This document shows, piece after piece, positions 1-6,872 of a DNA stretch of 64,000 bases. The notes under the pieces were generated by a model. The model was not told the origin of the DNA. It saw only the letters and a list, made by a program, of their open reading frames with translations, and searched no databases. This DNA is from Bacteroidales bacterium. Its GTDB lineage: Bacteria; Bacteroidota; Bacteroidia; Bacteroidales; VadinHA17. The translations under genes and the position numbers were made by a program. Where the stretch lies: NCBI GenBank assembly GCA_029210565.1, contig JARGFQ010000002.1:186001-250000 (forward strand). Reading direction: 5' to 3'. Position 1 is the first letter of the stretch; every line of letters begins with the position of its first letter.

Positions 1-1281
1 CTGAAGTTAAGGGCCAGTTATGCTGAGGTGGGCGGCTCGGCCGGTGCATATGCCCTAAACGGTGTGTACAGTGCCGGTAATCCGTATGACGGCAATCCGT
101 CACTCAGTTATACCGGAACCATACCCCCGCTGGGACTGAAGCCGCAGAGAAAACGTTCAAAGGAGGCTGGCCTCGAATTGCGCTTCCTGAACAACAGGCT
201 CGCTCTTGATGCTGCAATATACCGTGAGAACACTGTCAACCAGATTATGAACATCGCAGTGTCTCGTACCACGGGCTTCAGCAGCCAGACCATCAACGCC
301 GGTAACCTGCAGAACCAGGGTATCGAGCTGCAGTTGCTTGCCTCACCGGTACAGACAAATAACTTCTCATGGGACGTCACCGTGAACTGGTCAACCAACG
401 AGAACAAGGTGGTTGAGCTCTATGGCGACATGAAATACCTGTCACTTTACAGTGGAAGCTGGGGATCCTATGTATATGCCATACCGGGTCAGGAGTACGG
501 AACCCTCTGGGGCTATGCCATCGTTCGCGAGAATGCCACCCCGGTATATTATAACAATGATCCGGAACAGGGGCTTTCACACTATGCCTATTCAGGCAGG
601 CCTCTTGTCTCAACCTCCGGAAGATATATCCGTTCGGGTGCAAGGACTGACCTCGGTAATATCTATCCCGACTGGTTCGGTGGGATAAACAACTCATTCA
701 CCTATAAGGACTTCAATTTCAGCTTCCTGGTAGACTTCAGAAAGGGAGGTCTCATAAACTCGATCACCCATATGTTCGGAATGTATACCGGTATCTTTGA
801 GGAGACTGCTGCCATCAATGCCAACGGCAAGAATGTCAGGGATCCTTTAGATGAAGGCGGCGGCGTGCTTATAGATGACGCAGTGTACGGCAAGGTTAAC
901 GCTGACGGAACGATCCAGTTCCTGAATGCTGACGGCTCCAATTCATCAGCTCCTGTGACGAACACAACTTATGTTGATGCCAACAGATGGGGCTATGACC
1001 ACTATGCCAAAACAGAGCTCAACACATTTGACGGAAGCTTTGTTAAGCTGCGTGAAGTGTCAGCAGGTTATTCATTCAACAAAATCGACGCGCTTCGCAG
1101 GATAGGTATCAAGAATCTGACCCTGTCGGTGGTCGGCCGAAACCTGTTGCTGATCTTTGCGAACATACCACATATTGATCCCGAGGTGGCCAACAGTGCC
1201 GGTAACAGATCAGTGGGTGCTGAGAACAACGCCATCCCCTCTACCAGATCTTACGGATTCAATATCAGACTTGATTTCTAA
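1..1281 (+). CDS. SusC/RagA-family TonB-dependent outer-membrane receptor, C-terminal part
   Basis: This is the last 426 residues of a SusC-type receptor. The reading frame is open from base 1, so the N-terminus, plug and most of the barrel lie before the window. SusC proteins form the TonB-driven outer-membrane channel that imports glycans or peptides under a SusD lid. The visible part shows the family's alternating aromatic barrel strands, the LKLRASYAEVG strand at the very start, and the closing pattern: a strand on which parameters and a Tyr-Gly-Phe-Asn segment precede a terminal Phe (RLDF end). The SusD-like gene follows 17 bp downstream, the canonical susCD order, so both are probably one transcript. 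The substrate cannot be told from this fragment. Confidence 0.93.
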   Translation: MKLRASYAEVGGSAGAYALNGVYSAGNPYDGNPSLSYTGTIPPLGLKPQRKRSKEAGLELRFLNNRLALDAAIYRENTVNQIMNIAVSRTTGFSSQTINAGNLQNQGIELQLLASPVQTNNFSWDVTVNWSTNENKVVELYGDMKYLSLYSGSWGSYVYAIPGQEYGTLWGYAIVRENATPVYYNNDPEQGLSHYAYSGRPLVSTSGRYIRSGARTDLGNIYPDWFGGINNSFTYKDFNFSFLVDFRKGGLINSITHMFGMYTGIFEETAAINANGKNVRDPLDEGGGVLIDDAVYGKVNADGTIQFLNADGSNSSAPVTNTTYVDANRWGYDHYAKTELNTFDGSFVKLREVSAGYSFNKIDALRRIGIKNLTLSVVGRNLLLIFANIPHIDPEVANSAGNRSVGAENNAIPSTRSYGFNIRLDF

Positions 1282-1298
1282 CCTTAACGAATCTGAAC

Positions 1299-2972
1299 AT
1301 GAAATACATAAACAAACTACAGAAAAAAGTACTGGGATTGTTCCTGATCGTTGCCCTGTTGCCGTCCTGCACGGAGGGCTTTGAGGAGATGAACAAGAAT
1401 CCGAACAACCCGGTGGATGTACCGGCGATAAACATCTTTACCAATGCTGTATACAACTCCATAAACCGTCAGCTTGGCGGATGGATGCAGCATACATACC
1501 TGGGACCCTGGTCACAGCAGTGGTGCAAGATACAGTATATTGATGAGGACAGATATATGCCCCGTGACATGTCAGGGTATTTTGAAGGTCCTTACTCAAG
1601 TGAGCTTAAGAACCTGGCGATCGTTATGGACAAGGCCACGGAAGAGGGTGATGACAGACTCCTCGGCGCAGCCAAGGTGTTGAGGGCATGGGTTTTCCTC
1701 TACCTTACCGACTGCTGGGGTGATGTACCCTACAGCGAGGCTCTTCAGGGTCTTTATGCCGACGGTATCATGACACCAAAGTATGATACCCAGGAGAGCA
1801 TTTATCCTGCTCTTCTTGATGATCTCGAAGCGGCAAACGTACTGCTTACAGGAACAACCCTTAACTTCGGTTCGGGTGATATACTGTACGGCGGTGATCC
1901 GGTCAAATGGAGGAAGTTCGCCAACTCACTCAAACTTAGGATACTGAACCGTGCAGCCGGCACGCCGTGGTCATACACCTACAACATGGCAGGAGGCGGT
2001 ACCGTGACCACCACTGCCGGTGCTGCAGCCATGGCAGATGCTGACACCAGGATTGCAGCCATTCTGGCTGACGCCAACAGGTATCCTATTTTTGAATCAA
2101 ATGATGACAACGCTGAGCTTGCATGGCCCGGTATTCCTTACAGGAATCCGATCTACAACACCCTGTTTGCCAGGAAGGACCAGTCTATTTCCGAGACAAT
2201 GGTTGACTGGCTGAAGGCACGCAATGACCCGAGACTCCATGTCTATGCAGCCCCGACACTCAACTCGGTGGCTTCAGGGACACTTGAATACGTAGGATTC
2301 CAGAACGGTCGCGGCATTACTGCAGCCATCTTCCCCGAGGTCTCAATGCTTGGAACAGCTATTGCCTTTATTGAGGGAGCCACTTCGAAGGTGATGACAT
2401 ACGATGAGGTTCAGTTCATCAAGGCTGAATATTACCTCAGAGCCAACCAGGACGGACCTGCCAGAAATGCCTATGAAGAAGGTATTGCTGCTTCAATGGA
2501 GCGATGGAACCTCGCCGATGGTGGCAGTGTCAATCCTTCCTGGGGTTTTTCTGGTGACATCACAGTAGGCTCAACATCTTATCCTGTGGACTATGGTGAT
2601 TACCTTGCCGAGCCGCTTGTTGCATGGGGCGGTACTGATGCCGAAAAATTCCAGAAGATATGCGAGCAGAAATGGGCCTCCATCTTCGGACAGGGCATCG
2701 AGGCCTATACTGAAGTGAGAAGGACAGGGTTCCCTGCCAGGATATTCGAATATGAGCTGGAAGGTGCATATTATCCTGACCTGGGCCTCCCGATCAGGCT
2801 GCAGTATGCTCTCAGCGAGCAGACATACAATACCGATAACCTGCTCGCTGCACAGACAGCAGAAAAGATCGAACAGATCAACGAGGGAATGTTCAGCACT
2901 AACGGCATACAGAGCCAGGTGTGGTGGCATACACGCAAGAACCCGATCCCAACCGCGACAGATGTGAAATAA
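1299..2972 (+). CDS. SusD/RagB-family nutrient-binding outer-membrane lipoprotein (SusD-like 2 type)
   Basis: A 557-residue surface lipoprotein that caps the SusC channel and captures substrate. The N-terminus has a basic start, a hydrophobic stretch and a lipobox ending at Cys24 (LLPSC). Directly after it comes an EEMNKNPN segment, typical of the SusD-like group that usually pairs with peptide or unknown-substrate SusC receptors (PF12771-like). Middle TPR-like helices include FLYLTDCWGDVPYSEA, where SusD proteins have the conserved W-G-D/G-VPY motif. The C-terminal half holds AEYYLRA and WAS-FGQGIEAYTEVRRTGFP, also family hallmarks. It sits 17 bp behind the SusC gene and is followed by a strong terminator, so it ends the operon. 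No glycosidase, sulfatase or regulator is next to it, so the substrate is unknown. Confidence 0.95.
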   Translation: MKYINKLQKKVLGLFLIVALLPSCTEGFEEMNKNPNNPVDVPAINIFTNAVYNSINRQLGGWMQHTYLGPWSQQWCKIQYIDEDRYMPRDMSGYFEGPYSSELKNLAIVMDKATEEGDDRLLGAAKVLRAWVFLYLTDCWGDVPYSEALQGLYADGIMTPKYDTQESIYPALLDDLEAANVLLTGTTLNFGSGDILYGGDPVKWRKFANSLKLRILNRAAGTPWSYTYNMAGGGTVTTTAGAAAMADADTRIAAILADANRYPIFESNDDNAELAWPGIPYRNPIYNTLFARKDQSISETMVDWLKARNDPRLHVYAAPTLNSVASGTLEYVGFQNGRGITAAIFPEVSMLGTAIAFIEGATSKVMTYDEVQFIKAEYYLRANQDGPARNAYEEGIAASMERWNLADGGSVNPSWGFSGDITVGSTSYPVDYGDYLAEPLVAWGGTDAEKFQKICEQKWASIFGQGIEAYTEVRRTGFPARIFEYELEGAYYPDLGLPIRLQYALSEQTYNTDNLLAAQTAEKIEQINEGMFSTNGIQSQVWWHTRKNPIPTATDVK

Positions 2973-2993
2973 CCAGCATCTGCTGATTATAAT

Positions 2994-3025
2994 GAAAGAG
3001 AGTCCTCAAGGCTCTCTTTCTTTTT
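2994..3025 (+). terminator. Rho-independent terminator after susD-like gene
   Basis: A perfect 9-bp stem (GAAAGAGAG at 2994-3002 with CTCTCTTTC at 3012-3020) has a 9-nt loop and is followed by TTTTT. It lies 22 bp after the SusD-like stop codon and closes the susCD transcript. Confidence 0.85.
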
Positions 3026-3096
3026 ATAAATTGGTTTAACTTTACCGTGTGACCCGTAAAATTCAGTTTTGTGGTTTAAACTAAAAAGACAATGCA

Positions 3097-3780
3097 ATGA
3101 GAAGATATATACTACTGATGGTGTTCGCAGCAACCCTCATTACATCCCATCTGGTTGCCCAGACTGATTGCAAGGTTCTGATCCCTGCCATTGCCGATTA
3201 CTACGAAGGTGGATGCAAGAAGGGGCTGGCGGACGGTACAGGCGAAGCATTTGGCGCGGATCAGTACAAGGGAAGCTTCAGCAAGGGGTTGCCTGACGGG
3301 AGTGGAACTTACATCTGGCAGTCGGGTGCAAAGTATGAGGGTGAGTGGAAGAAAGGCCTCAGAGATGGTCAGGGAACCTATACATTCATTTTCATGGGAA
3401 GGGATTCAGTTCTTACAGGGATATGGAAGGCTGACCAATATGTCGGAGAAAAGGAGGTGCCGCCATATGTGATAAAGTACCGCAACGGTATTGGGAGAGT
3501 GACCTGCATGAGGGTAGGTGGTACCCCACTATATATCAAATATAAGTTCTCAAGGTCAGGTGAATCTTCCACTGCCCAGATAAGGGACCTGTTGCTTACC
3601 GGCAGCTCCGGCAACGAGAGCACGACAGGCAATTTTCTCGGTTTTGAGGATGTGAAGTTCCCTTTTGAAGGTAAAGTCAGGTTCACCGCCCCCAATGCCT
3701 TTAACACTGCAATGATCTCCGGCGAACTGCGGTTTGTGATCAATCAGCCGGGAGCCTGGACTGTGACGATATACTATTGA
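3097..3780 (+). CDS. Secreted MORN-repeat protein
   Basis: A 227-residue protein with a signal peptide (hydrophobic residues 5-20, cleavage near Val-Ala-Gln). About three MORN repeats follow at residues 32-92, recognisable by Y-x-G-x-(F/W)-x-x-G-x-x-x-G-x-G-x-(Y/F): examples are YKGSFSKGLPDGSGTYIW and YEGEWKKGLRDGQGTY. The remainder, about residues 105-227, has no recognisable domain and looks beta-rich, ending in a hydrophobic strand. MORN repeats in bacteria usually mediate protein or lipid contacts, and the role here is unknown. The gene is preceded by the susD terminator and converges on the sugar transferase with a 1-bp gap, so it is probably monocistronic. Location is inferred as periplasmic or outer surface. 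Confidence 0.75.
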   Translation: MRRYILLMVFAATLITSHLVAQTDCKVLIPAIADYYEGGCKKGLADGTGEAFGADQYKGSFSKGLPDGSGTYIWQSGAKYEGEWKKGLRDGQGTYTFIFMGRDSVLTGIWKADQYVGEKEVPPYVIKYRNGIGRVTCMRVGGTPLYIKYKFSRSGESSTAQIRDLLLTGSSGNESTTGNFLGFEDVKFPFEGKVRFTAPNAFNTAMISGELRFVINQPGAWTVTIYY

Positions 3781-3781
3781 C

Positions 3782-5203
3782 CTAAAGTCCCCTGCCTCTT
3801 ATGATGGTACCCAGGGTGTAGTATATTATCTTCAGGTCAAGGAAGAGAGATACGTTCTCAAGGTACAGCAGGTCATATTCAAGCCTTTCGAGCATAGTGT
3901 CTATGTCGGAGGCATATCCGAGCTTGACCTGACCCCAGCATGTGATGCCGGGCTTCACGGCCAGCACCCTGTTGTAGTGCGGTGCCTGTTTTTTTATCTT
4001 TTCAATATAGTGTCTCCTCTCCGGCCTCGGGCCTACCAGTGACATCTCTCCCCTGAGGACGTTGATGAAGTTGGGTATCTCGTCGAACCTGTGCTTTCTC
4101 ATGAAGCGCCCGAGGGGTGTGATGCGCTTGTCGCCCCTGACTGCCAGCTGAGGCCCGTCAGCTTCCGCACCCTCCTCCATCGACCTGAACTTGTATATCA
4201 TGAAGGGTTGGCCATGGCGGCCGATCCTCTCCTGTCTGAAGATAACGGGACCTTTCCCCGATCTACTGATGAGTATGGCCAAAAGGGCCATCAGGGGAGA
4301 GAGCAGCACCAGGGCTGTCGCCGCCAGCGAGTAGTCGAGCAGCAGCTTGATCATCTGCTGCCAGTGTGGCATCTCGCGGTATGAGACCCTCAGCAGGGGG
4401 GTGGCATAGATGGGCCCGGCCTCGACGTGGCCGGCGATGACCTGTCTCATCGAAGGCAATGCCTTGACAAGCACATCGCGGAAACAGATGCTGTTCACCA
4501 GGCTCTCCACCCGCTCATACTCATTCTCCTCAAGGGCCAGTATGACCTCATCAATATCATGCTTCTCAATTATCTCCACAATATCTTCCTCCCTGCCAAG
4601 CCAGGGAACTTTCCCGGCCAGCGGCTGACCCTCCGAGCCGTCGACGCTGATATAACCTGCAAGGAGATTTCCTGCCGGCATCTTTTCACCGGTGATCTCG
4701 CTGATCAGCCTGGCTGCCTTGCCGTTGCTGCCTGCTATCAGTGTGCGGAATCCGGCCTCACGTCTGTGTATCTTCCCGGAGACATACGAGGTGATGGCGA
4801 ACCGTGGAAGCCATGTCAGCAGTAGCTCCAGGGCGAAGAGTACCATGAACGACCTGTAATATGTGGAGTAGTCTCCCACGGCATCGTCGAGCACCAGCAC
4901 AAAGAAAAGGATGACCACCGCGGCGAGGGTGATGACCAGCGATTTGCCGAATTCAAGAAGCCGTGAACGGCGCAGCGTATCCGAATAGAAGCCGGCCATG
5001 GCAAACACAAAGAGATAGAAGAGCGGAATAAGAAGGATGCCCAGATAGAATTTGTTGCCCAGCTCCATCCGGAAGTATTCGCCGTATAACCTTGTCTCAA
5101 TGAAATATTTACGGAAGAGGTAAAAGAGACCCCAGGCGATGGCTGATCCGGTGAAGTCAGAGAGAATATATGCTAGTGTTATTCTGCGGGCAAATTTTTT
5201 CAT
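3782..5203 (-). CDS. Polyprenyl-phosphate sugar-1-phosphate transferase (exopolysaccharide-priming glycosyltransferase)
   Basis: An inner-membrane enzyme that transfers a sugar-1-phosphate from a UDP-sugar to undecaprenyl phosphate, starting a capsule or exopolysaccharide unit. From the chosen start (473 residues) there are four or five N-terminal membrane helices (about residues 8-130) and a nucleotide-binding-like middle domain with TLIAGSNGKAARLI. A further helix before the C-terminal bacterial sugar transferase domain is followed by FRQERIGRHGQPFMIYKFRSM, RFDEIPNFINVLRGEMSLVGPRPE and the typical GxT-WGQV ending. The start at 5203 (MKKFARR) is preferred over an upstream ATG at 5278, because a -7 promoter motif at 5224-5231 lies between them and the longer form would overlap pcm. 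No other capsule genes are adjacent, so the sugar and polymer are unknown. Confidence 0.9.
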   Translation of the reverse strand: MKKFARRITLAYILSDFTGSAIAWGLFYLFRKYFIETRLYGEYFRMELGNKFYLGILLIPLFYLFVFAMAGFYSDTLRRSRLLEFGKSLVITLAAVVILFFVLVLDDAVGDYSTYYRSFMVLFALELLLTWLPRFAITSYVSGKIHRREAGFRTLIAGSNGKAARLISEITGEKMPAGNLLAGYISVDGSEGQPLAGKVPWLGREEDIVEIIEKHDIDEVILALEENEYERVESLVNSICFRDVLVKALPSMRQVIAGHVEAGPIYATPLLRVSYREMPHWQQMIKLLLDYSLAATALVLLSPLMALLAILISRSGKGPVIFRQERIGRHGQPFMIYKFRSMEEGAEADGPQLAVRGDKRITPLGRFMRKHRFDEIPNFINVLRGEMSLVGPRPERRHYIEKIKKQAPHYNRVLAVKPGITCWGQVKLGYASDIDTMLERLEYDLLYLENVSLFLDLKIIYYTLGTIIRGRGL

Positions 5204-5220
5204 CAGGTGAGGCAAGCGAT

Positions 5221-5922
5221 ATGCAAAGATATCTGTTATTTTTAGACCAAAATCATTCACCAGTGATAGAAGAGTCATTTGAAGCCAGGGGCAAGAGGAA
5301 GAAGCTGATAGAAGAGTTACGTTCCAAGGGCATCAGTGATGAGAGGGTGCTGGAGGCTATGAACAGGGTCCCGCGTCATATATTCATGGATGACGCCTTT
5401 CTGAAGCATGCCTATCAGGACAAAGCCTTTCCTATTTCAGCAGGGCAAACTATCTCGCAGCCTTATACCGTTGCCGTTCAGACGATCCTGCTAAATGTCG
5501 GAAAGAGAGACAGGGTCCTGGAGATAGGCACCGGTTCTGGTTACCAGGCCGCCATACTCGCGGAGCTGGGGGTGAAGGTCTATACCATCGAGAGGCAGCG
5601 GGAGCTCCACCGCAAGGCACAGGCGATGCTCAGCGGGATGGGTTACCGGATACACTGTTTCCTTGGCGATGGCTATGAGGGGCAGCCGCAGTACGGTCCC
5701 TATGACGGGATAATCATCACGGCAGCGACAGCCGAGGTACCTGAAAAGCTGCTGAAACAACTGCGCATCGGGGGGCGGCTCGTGGTGCCCCGCGGAGAAC
5801 GGGATTCACAGGTGATGACGCTCTATACCCGCACTGGCGAAGATGACTGGGAGATCACCACCCACGGCTATTTCGTCTTTGTCCCGATGCTGAAGGGCAT
5901 TGCCAACGGCAACAACAGATGA
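5221..5922 (+). CDS. pcm: Protein-L-isoaspartate O-methyltransferase
   Basis: A cytosolic repair enzyme that methylates L-isoaspartyl residues in aged proteins using S-adenosylmethionine. The family signatures are clear: GQTISQPYTVA, then the SAM motif VLEIGTGSGYQAAILAELG, then YDGIIITAATAEVPEKLLKQL and a FVPM-KG end. The 233-residue form starts at ATG 5221 with a GGTGAGG ribosome-binding match 8 bp upstream. A GTG at 5263 would give a 219-residue form closer to the usual length of relatives and would clear the divergent promoter of the sugar transferase, so the start is uncertain. An MBL-fold hydrolase gene follows after 7 bp, suggesting co-transcription. Confidence 0.93.
   Translation: MQRYLLFLDQNHSPVIEESFEARGKRKKLIEELRSKGISDERVLEAMNRVPRHIFMDDAFLKHAYQDKAFPISAGQTISQPYTVAVQTILLNVGKRDRVLEIGTGSGYQAAILAELGVKVYTIERQRELHRKAQAMLSGMGYRIHCFLGDGYEGQPQYGPYDGIIITAATAEVPEKLLKQLRIGGRLVVPRGERDSQVMTLYTRTGEDDWEITTHGYFVFVPMLKGIANGNNR
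5224..5251 (-). promoter_or_regulatory. Probable promoter of the sugar transferase gene
   Basis: On the minus strand TATCTTTG (5231-5224) matches the Bacteroidota -7 consensus TAnnTTTG exactly. TTTG (5251-5248) lies 16 bp further upstream, where 19-21 bp would be ideal. The position gives a short leader before ATG 5203 and falls inside the first codons of pcm if that gene starts at 5221. Confidence 0.5.
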
Positions 5923-5929
5923 TACTGTC

Positions 5930-6565
5930 ATGAAGATATACAAAGAGATATATTCCCCTATCGCGGTCAACACCTATATTGTTACGGGAGATGATTCCGG
6001 GTGCATAGTAATCGACTGTGGCTGCTACGGCAAGAGTGAGGAGCAGAGACTGGAGCAGTTGCTTGCTGACGCAGGTTTGGAACCAAAGCTGCTTCTCAAC
6101 ACCCACTGCCATCTTGACCATCTCTTCGGGAACCGCTTCATGCTTGAGAGGTACGGACTGCGCACATGGTATCATGAGGGCGACAGTCAGAACCTGGTCA
6201 ACGCGCCGAAGCATGCTCTCATGTTCGGCCTCTCCATGGAGGAGCCCCCTGCGCCTGCAGGATATCTTGCCGATGGTGAGGTTGTTACGGCTGCCGGAGT
6301 GAGCCTTGAGGTTTTGGCTGTGCCGGGCCATTCGCCCGGCGGGATAGCCTTATACTCGGAGAAAGATGGAGTTGTATTCGCGGGTGACGCCCTCTTTGCA
6401 GGCAGCATCGGTCGTTCTGATCTCCCGGGAGGCAACCATGGGCAACTGATCGAAAGCATCAGGCGAAGGCTTTTTACCCTGCCTCCTGAAACCGTCGTAT
6501 ATTCGGGTCACGGGCCTGAGACCACCATTGGCCGTGAGATCGGAAGCAATCCGTTTTTTACCTGA
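5930..6565 (+). CDS. MBL-fold metallohydrolase, glyoxalase II-like
   Basis: A 211-residue cytosolic metallo-beta-lactamase-fold hydrolase. The di-metal site is intact: THCHLDH (HxHxDH motif), a later histidine in VPGHSPGG, an Asp in FAGDALFAGSIGR, and a last His in YSGHGPETTIG. The pattern and the GRSDLPGG segment match the hydroxyacylglutathione-hydrolase-like subgroup, which is broadly a thioester hydrolase; the natural substrate is not determined. ATG 5930 is chosen because it begins the conserved MKIYKEIYSPIAVNTYIV strand and leaves a 7-bp gap after pcm, with which it is probably co-transcribed. A longer frame from 5900 would overlap pcm. Confidence 0.88.
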   Translation: MKIYKEIYSPIAVNTYIVTGDDSGCIVIDCGCYGKSEEQRLEQLLADAGLEPKLLLNTHCHLDHLFGNRFMLERYGLRTWYHEGDSQNLVNAPKHALMFGLSMEEPPAPAGYLADGEVVTAAGVSLEVLAVPGHSPGGIALYSEKDGVVFAGDALFAGSIGRSDLPGGNHGQLIESIRRRLFTLPPETVVYSGHGPETTIGREIGSNPFFT

Positions 6566-6872
6566 AACACCCGTTGACCCGAAAACGGCGACCAGGAAGC
6601 CGGAGTATCAGCACCGGGCAGCTGGCAGTATAATGTGTAATCAGGGAAAGAGCAGCTCGTGATACAGAGACTGACTTTATTTTATTAAGATGAAACTTAC
6701 ATGAGCAGTAACTCACAAATGGGAATGAATATTTTGTTACATGTAAGTTCCATTCGACCAATGAAATAATAATGAAATAATCGAATAAAACATGATGAAT
6801 ATGCTTTTTTTGTCTGAAGCTTTCTGTTAATTTCGCCCTATATCCCTGAAATAATTTAATAACAATCATATT
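6566..6872. other. Intergenic region before gcvP
   Basis: This 307-bp gap has no supportable gene. Its 5' part has nothing I recognise. The centre holds one copy of a dispersed hairpin repeat (6692-6783). The 3' part is AT-rich leader: TAATTTCG at about 6829-6836 resembles the -7 motif TAnnTTTG with one mismatch and could drive gcvP. I see no glycine-riboswitch-like structure. Confidence 0.6.
6692..6783 (+). repeat. Dispersed ~92-bp hairpin repeat, copy A
   Basis: The copy begins with GAAACTTACATG (6692-6703), has a 36-bp centre starting AGCAGTAAC, then the inverted arm CATGTAAGTTCC (6740-6751), and a conserved AT-rich tail of about 32 bp containing GACC and TGAAATAATAA. A second copy lies on the minus strand at 15061-14970, with about 73 of 92 positions identical by hand count and no gaps. 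The arms pair over 12 bp with one mismatch. The copy points toward gcvP, whose ATG is about 90 bp past its end. No coding function is evident. Confidence 0.8.

Noticed and set aside
6692..6783. Integron attC site or glycine riboswitch before gcvP
   Set aside because: The attC core RYYYAAC/GTTRRRY does not fit both arms, there is no integrase or gene-cassette order, and the glycine-riboswitch structure is not seen. The same element precedes ddl, which has no link to glycine sensing.
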